From contig JNDT01002127.1 of the NCBI GenBank assembly GCA_000697055.1, forward strand, positions 1-64,000: a stretch of 64,000 nt of DNA, in the 5' to 3' direction. This document shows positions 59,824-64,000 of the stretch, piece after piece; positions within the stretch are counted from its first letter, which is position 1; each line of letters begins with the position of its first letter. The DNA is from Saksenaea vasiformis B4078 (Eukaryota > Mucoromycota > Mucoromycetes > Mucorales > Saksenaeaceae). The notes beneath the pieces were generated by a model, which had not been told where the DNA came from, did no database searches, and was given only the letters and a program-made list of their open reading frames with translations. The translations under genes and the position numbers were made by a program.

Positions 59824-61927
59824 ATGGTTCGCGTTAAGAAACAATCGACACCAGAAGAAGAAAAGTTGGTGTCCAAGTTTATTAAAGAAGGTAAATAGAA
59901 AGTAACCCGTAATTAGTTTAAAGGTTAATCATCCTTCCATGAGCAGAAATCAACACAGCTCGTAAAGAGCGGTCCCATTGGCGATGTAGTCCTATTCCTT
60001 CCTGCGTCAAAATCCAACCACTGTTGGTGAGTTATCCGGCAAGTGAACCAGTACTCTCTGACGTTTGAAGTAGGCCAAACTACGAGAAGTAAAGCAAGTG
60101 GTTGAAGATTACATTGAATCCGATTTTGAGCCGATCAAACTCTCGCTCGATGAAAGGTTTGCCTATCTACAAAAAGAGAAACAGGTCTTCTGAAACAGTG
60201 GAATAGTGAAAAGATTGAAACTGTGCGCAAGGAGAACGTGTTCAGTGAGGAAGTAACCGAATCTGAGATGGATATTATCCAGAAACGTGTAGCACTTCAG
60301 CAACGTCAGTTTGCCGAGTTTGAGCGTAGAGAAAAGGCGCGCAAATCAAAGAAAATCAAAGCAATGTATGATTATCTGACCAGTGAAGAAATCGACGAGA
60401 TGTTAGTCGATTGTGGACACGACGAGGTGAGCATTCCCCCCAAGAAAAAAGACCTCTTTACTGATATGATAACATTAGGACGAAGTCATTGTGCGTCTAA
60501 CTCAACCTGGATACCTCCTTGGAATTCGTAAAATCATCGCCACAAAGCATGCCCCTGAAGTGGAAAACAACTGTAAGGGCTCTTCGAGTACGTTGACATA
60601 CTGACATACAAGCACATAGGTAATATGATGAGTGAAGAACAGCAAGCAGCATACCAACAACTGCTTAAGAAGCGATCAGAGACCCTGAAAAAGACAACAA
60701 ATGATACCGCCAAAAAGTAAGCCTCAGTTTTGCATGAGTTCCGGAGACTGAATGTGAAACAGGCAGTATCGTATGGGTGGCCGATTAGCGCTGGATGATG
60801 CTCTGAAACAGATCCAAGAAAACAAGGTCGACCCTGAAAAAGCATTTGAGGGGTGGTCACAAGCGCGCATCCGTGCCTATCAAATGATCGATCAAAACCC
60901 TAACAGTTATTACTATCGTTTCAATGCGCCAGGAGAAGTCCAACGCAAAGGACAATGGAATGAAGAAGAACGAAAGATTTTCTTTGAAAGATTGGAGGAA
61001 GTAGGAGCTAACGGACAATGGGGAATCTTTGCCATGAAGGTCCCTGGTCGTGTAGGCTATCAGGTAAAGTAACGCAGCGTCATTCTTTACTAGGATGTAT
61101 CCTTACTCTGTTTCCTCCTCTCTTAGTGCTCTAATTTTTACCGTTTACTCGTGGAAACGGGTGAAGTGCACGATCCAAATTATGTTCTTGATGCAAAGGG
61201 CAAAGCACATTATCTATTTGATAAGAAAACGGCAGATGGTCAGGTGGAGAAGACATTCCGTACGCACAGCAAACACGGCACGGGACGTGCTTCTGCCAGC
61301 ACATCAGGTACAAAGAGCCGCGCTTCTCCTAGCGGCGATAAAAAAGCAAAGAAACGAAAGAGACGTACTCGCGGCTGGGACAGCGACGATGACGATGATG
61401 AACCCGATGATTTTGAGGATTACAATGACGATTCGGGCACCTTCACAATGAGTAGTCGAACAACTAGACGGACACGTGCAAGGACAGAAGTCGCTGAAGC
61501 GAGCAGCGGAAACAACGAGGATACCAATCAGGAAGAGGACGAACTCGACAGTGATGATGACGCCAATGCAGATAATCCATTGCCGGGCTTCATCGATCCT
61601 ATCACTTTGGACGAAGTGGTTAAGCCGGCCATTTCGAAGTATGGCCATGTGATGGGGTAAGTGGACGACGTTTTCTTTTTCTCTGTTTCGTAGGCGATGC
61701 TCAAGTAATTGTTCGTTCGGTTGTAGATACGACAGCTGGGTGCGTTGTCTGACAAATTGGGAAGGCAAGAAGAACATCTGCCCGCTGACGAAGAACCCAA
61801 TGACCAAACGAGATCTGGTTATTTTGACCCATGAAAATATCGAAGAATACAGGTAAACCCCTTTTTTCTTCTTTGAAGCGACTCTTGCTAACTGACTCTT
61901 TATAGATCACAGATCATCAATCTATAA
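59824..61927 (+). CDS. SANT/Myb-like and U-box protein
   Basis: Ten exons (59824-59890, 59947-60026, 60074-60156, 60207-60426, 60479-60572, 60620-60716, 60763-61063, 61127-61656, 61727-61852, 61906-61927) give 539 aa. The N-terminal 280 residues are helical and charged. Residues about 295-345 look like a SANT/Myb repeat (KGQWNEEERKIFFERL...WGIFAMKVPGRVGYQCSNFYR). A basic, then acidic (DSDDDDDEPDDFEDY) linker follows. The C-terminus is a U-box-like fold: GFIDPITLDEVVKPAI...GYDSWVRCLT...CPLTKNPMTKRDLVILT. In E3 ligases the U-box recruits the E2; the SANT repeat suggests a chromatin partner. A nuclear ubiquitin ligase is therefore the best inference. The intron 60157-60206 acceptor was chosen over a nearer CAG because the latter breaks the frame. 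Confidence 0.8.
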
Positions 61928-62160
61928 ATATATTAAAATCGGCCACCAAATGCAGAGAGCGATCATTCATATACAAAATCCCATCACTTTTAAATCAGAA
62001 AATCATGGTAGCCTCCGTTACCATATTCTCCATACAATGCAAACAACATTACATAAAAAGACGAATGAAAAAAAAACGTAGGGCGACCTGGACTGAGTTC
62101 TGAATATCAAGAGTGCTCCATGATGCCATAAAACCTTTTTTTTTTTTTGATGCATTAAGT
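61928..62160. other. Convergent 3' region
   Basis: 233 bp between the stop codons of the SANT/U-box gene and the ricin-B-type gene; contains A/T runs and AATATATTAAAA-like sequence that could serve 3' end formation. Confidence 0.35.
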
Positions 62161-62802
62161 TCAATCGAAATCGGCCTCAAACAACAATTCTCGTTCCGCA
62201 CGCACTTCGCCTGCTGGAACCAGATCCCACAATTGGCTAGACGAATCCAGAGCATACTGTTTGTGGTGTATAATTAAACGGGTTCCATCGGCTGTATGTC
62301 CTCCTTTAATATCCAGAACCATGTGAGGTTCTGCTAATATATAGATGTACCCATCTCGGTAACCCCAGCGCTGATTCTGTGCATCTTCAACAGGTTTGCG
62401 GTCGTACTGACAGATCCAAGCGTGATCGACTATCGGACCGCCACGTACATCCAACACTTTTTCAGAGTGCTTATTGATGAGAAACCCATCCTATCATCAA
62501 ATGTGTGTGAGACGTGAGCAAACGAGGGGTCATTTCTTTTATACCTCGTAGTACCATAACTGATTGTCTCTATCATCGTTATGTTTCGGCGTCCAAATTA
62601 GAATTTTACTGTCCCTCTATCTATAGAGTTACAGGTTCCGGTGCAAGGTGAAAGAGAGACCTGTTAAGAGTACCTTGGTTGCCGCTCCATCCACTAGATC
62701 AACAATGAATGGCGAATCGGTTAATCATCCACAATTACCATCTACTACTTTGTCTGAATGGCGCGATCGAATGTAAAAGTATCCTTTTGGAAAATCGGTC
62801 AT
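62161..62802 (-). CDS. Ricin-B-type beta-trefoil (lectin-fold) protein
   Basis: Stand-alone carbohydrate-binding-fold protein, 161 aa, exons 62802-62739, 62693-62674, 62616-62545 and 62490-62161. Three trefoil repeats are visible through QxW-type motifs: NQLWYY, NQRWGY and SQLWDL, with intervening VLDVRGG and VLDIKGG blocks. No toxin A-chain or other catalytic domain is attached, and there is no signal peptide at this start (MTDFPKGYFYIRS), so an intracellular or non-classically secreted protein is likely. Similar short proteins are abundant in Mucoromycota; function is unknown. Exon 2 is only 20 nt (VDGAATK segment), supported by phase and by the repeat pattern. Confidence 0.85.
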
Positions 62803-64000
62803 TATAAAAGAAAAAAGGAACAACCACGCCGTGGCACCTACAAGTAGACAATACCTGAAAAAGGAAATGTTCATAGGACTGCCATTCTGACACGTCGTGG
62901 ATGTGTTGCCTGAAGCCGTAGGAAGACAACCCATCGTACTGACATATAACTTTTGTTTTCGTTATCTATCCGTATGGCGCAGGAAGCTTTTTTTTTTTTT
63001 TGATGCATCTTTTTTATGAACTCGCCACAAAGGGTTACCTGTCATTGAAAGGTAAAATAATCATCCGATTATGCGGATAGAAATTAGTACGGATGCTCCG
63101 AATCTACGCGCTGCCGCCGGCTGCTGTACAAGTCCGACCGTACGCAAAGAAAAACCAAATCGTGGATGTCTGTGGGTTCAGCCTCCATCAAATCCCATCA
63201 GGCCTACAGGTAGATAGCAACACGTTGTTTTCCCTAAGCCTAAACAGTCAATCCACAAACACTCAACGACTCATTAGTATTTGCATACTGCCAGACATTA
63301 TTAGAGGGTCCTAAGCTGTCTACCTAACGCTTCTCTAAATTATATTCCGTAAATGTCCGTTGGCGCACAGTTTTTGGCGGTGTTATCTGTGGTGTACTGG
63401 GAAGTTACTCGCGAGATGCCCTTAGCCTTTGCGATTTCGGCACACGGTATTCCTGCCTCCCTCATGCCGTAGACTACAGAGCGCTCGCGATTCAGAATAT
63501 TTGATATTTGGTTTTCTGTGGTCGTTACTAACAGTTGTCTGTGTCATAGTGACAGCTCTGTAGGAAAAAGTGATGTTTATTGTGGTTTTACAATATCTAC
63601 GTAAACTATCTATTTTCGGGTGTACAGGGATTGAATGTTGGGAGTTGAGCTTTCCCGTGAGTAATCGGCTGCCACCAGCTAGGCCGATGGCAATCGCTGC
63701 CTGGATGTCTCGATTCTTTGTTGTATAGCCTTTTTTTTTACCACGGACGGAAGCTAGGGCTAACGCAAATAAGTGAACCCTTATCCGCTTCAGTAGATGC
63801 ATGTCTGCGAGCTTTGTTATTCATTGGTCATTGTCACTGCAGTACTATGACAATACTCCTTTCGTATTTGACATCAGCCCACGAGAACGGCCTTCGATAC
63901 GACTTCTTACGCCTGTCCCTCCTGGGCCGATGCCCATAGTAGGCATAACTGTGGTGACCGACTATACTGCGAGGAACTGGATTTAACTCTTGCTCTTGCA
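62803..64000. other. Right-end region with transposon-like relic
   Basis: Promoter side of the ricin-B-type gene, then about 1 kb without an intact gene. Minus-strand segments look like eroded mobile-element coding sequence (next entry). Confidence 0.4.
63310..63520 (-). pseudogene. Helix-turn-helix relic, Tc1/mariner-like transposase N-terminus
   Basis: The minus strand reads LNRERSVVYGMREAG then IPCAEIAKAKGIS, the classic homeo-like HTH of Tc1/mariner transposases and related regulators. The frame stops soon after (NCAPTDIYGI stop), no DDE catalytic residues are seen, and an adjoining frame (to 63802) appears to be an upstream piece in another phase. Most likely a fragment of a decayed element cut by the window edge. 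Confidence 0.4.

Noticed and set aside
60157..60184. 28-nt intron option in the SANT/U-box gene
   Set aside because: Too short and leads to an in-frame stop; the 50-nt option ending at 60206 keeps the frame.

Overview
This is eukaryotic nuclear DNA. Genes are cut by many short introns (about 45-110 nt, GT...AG with CTNAC/CTAAC-like branch sites), intergenic DNA is AT-rich with long homopolymers, and encoded products (CotH-family surface proteins, septin, Ssb-type Hsp70, Abp1, vacuolar alpha-mannosidase, AAAP transporter, ricin-B-like lectin fold, cyanase) are fungal. Two complete CotH-kinase-family genes, together with the intron style, point to Mucoromycota, most likely Mucorales; the genus cannot be told from the sequence. 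No rRNA, tRNA, CRISPR, phage or bacterial-type operon was found. All gene models were spliced by eye; in each full model the exon phases add up to an uninterrupted frame, which is the main internal check.

Layout. 1-1.7 kb: gene-free, with two diverged direct repeats and a hairpin (decayed mobile-element ends?). 1.7-3.7 kb (-): three-repeat Myb plus SFP1/JAZF1-like zinc-finger transcription factor. 5.8-7.8 kb (-): GRF/coiled-coil/RING protein, divergent from two tandem Golgi-type glycosyltransferases (7.9-10.9 kb, +). 12.4-18.8 kb (-): tandem CotH paralogues with identical intron positions. 21.9-24.5 kb (-): ten-exon amino-acid transporter. 26.2-28.1 kb (-): second copy of the GRF/RING gene. 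30.0-30.8 kb (+): cyanase, facing a UBA-ZnF-UBX p97 adaptor (31.2-32.6 kb, -). 32.8-37.7 kb (-): 26-exon alpha-mannosidase. 39.0-39.6 kb (-): RPS26 copy 1, followed by the splicing factor BCAS2/SPF27 (39.8-40.8, -), a very large two-HMG-box factor (41.0-44.7, -) and a Cdc12-type septin (45.8-47.4, -). 49.1-50.5 kb (-): PKA regulatory subunit. 51.4-52.3 kb (-): METTL21-like methyltransferase, divergent from Abp1 (52.5-54.8, +), which runs tail-to-tail into RPS26 copy 2 (54.9-55.5, -). 56.5-57.0 kb (+): small coiled-coil protein. 57.2-59.3 kb (+): Ssb-type Hsp70. 59.8-61.9 kb (+): SANT plus U-box protein. 62.2-62.8 kb (-): ricin-B-type beta-trefoil protein. The right end carries a transposase-like helix-turn-helix relic.

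These are mostly independent housekeeping and regulatory genes. Themes that recur are polarised growth (septin, Abp1, PKA), ubiquitin/p97 biology (UBX, two RINGs, U-box), secretory-pathway glycans and cell surface (two glycosyltransferases, two CotH), and translation (two RPS26, Ssb). The most unusual signals are gene architecture (9-nt, 10-nt, 16-nt and 20-nt exons, two GC-AG introns in one gene, exons consisting only of the start codon, stop-free in-frame introns kept in both RPS26 copies) and domain combinations (Myb + JAZF1-type fingers; SANT + U-box; GRF-GRF-coiled-coil-RING twins).
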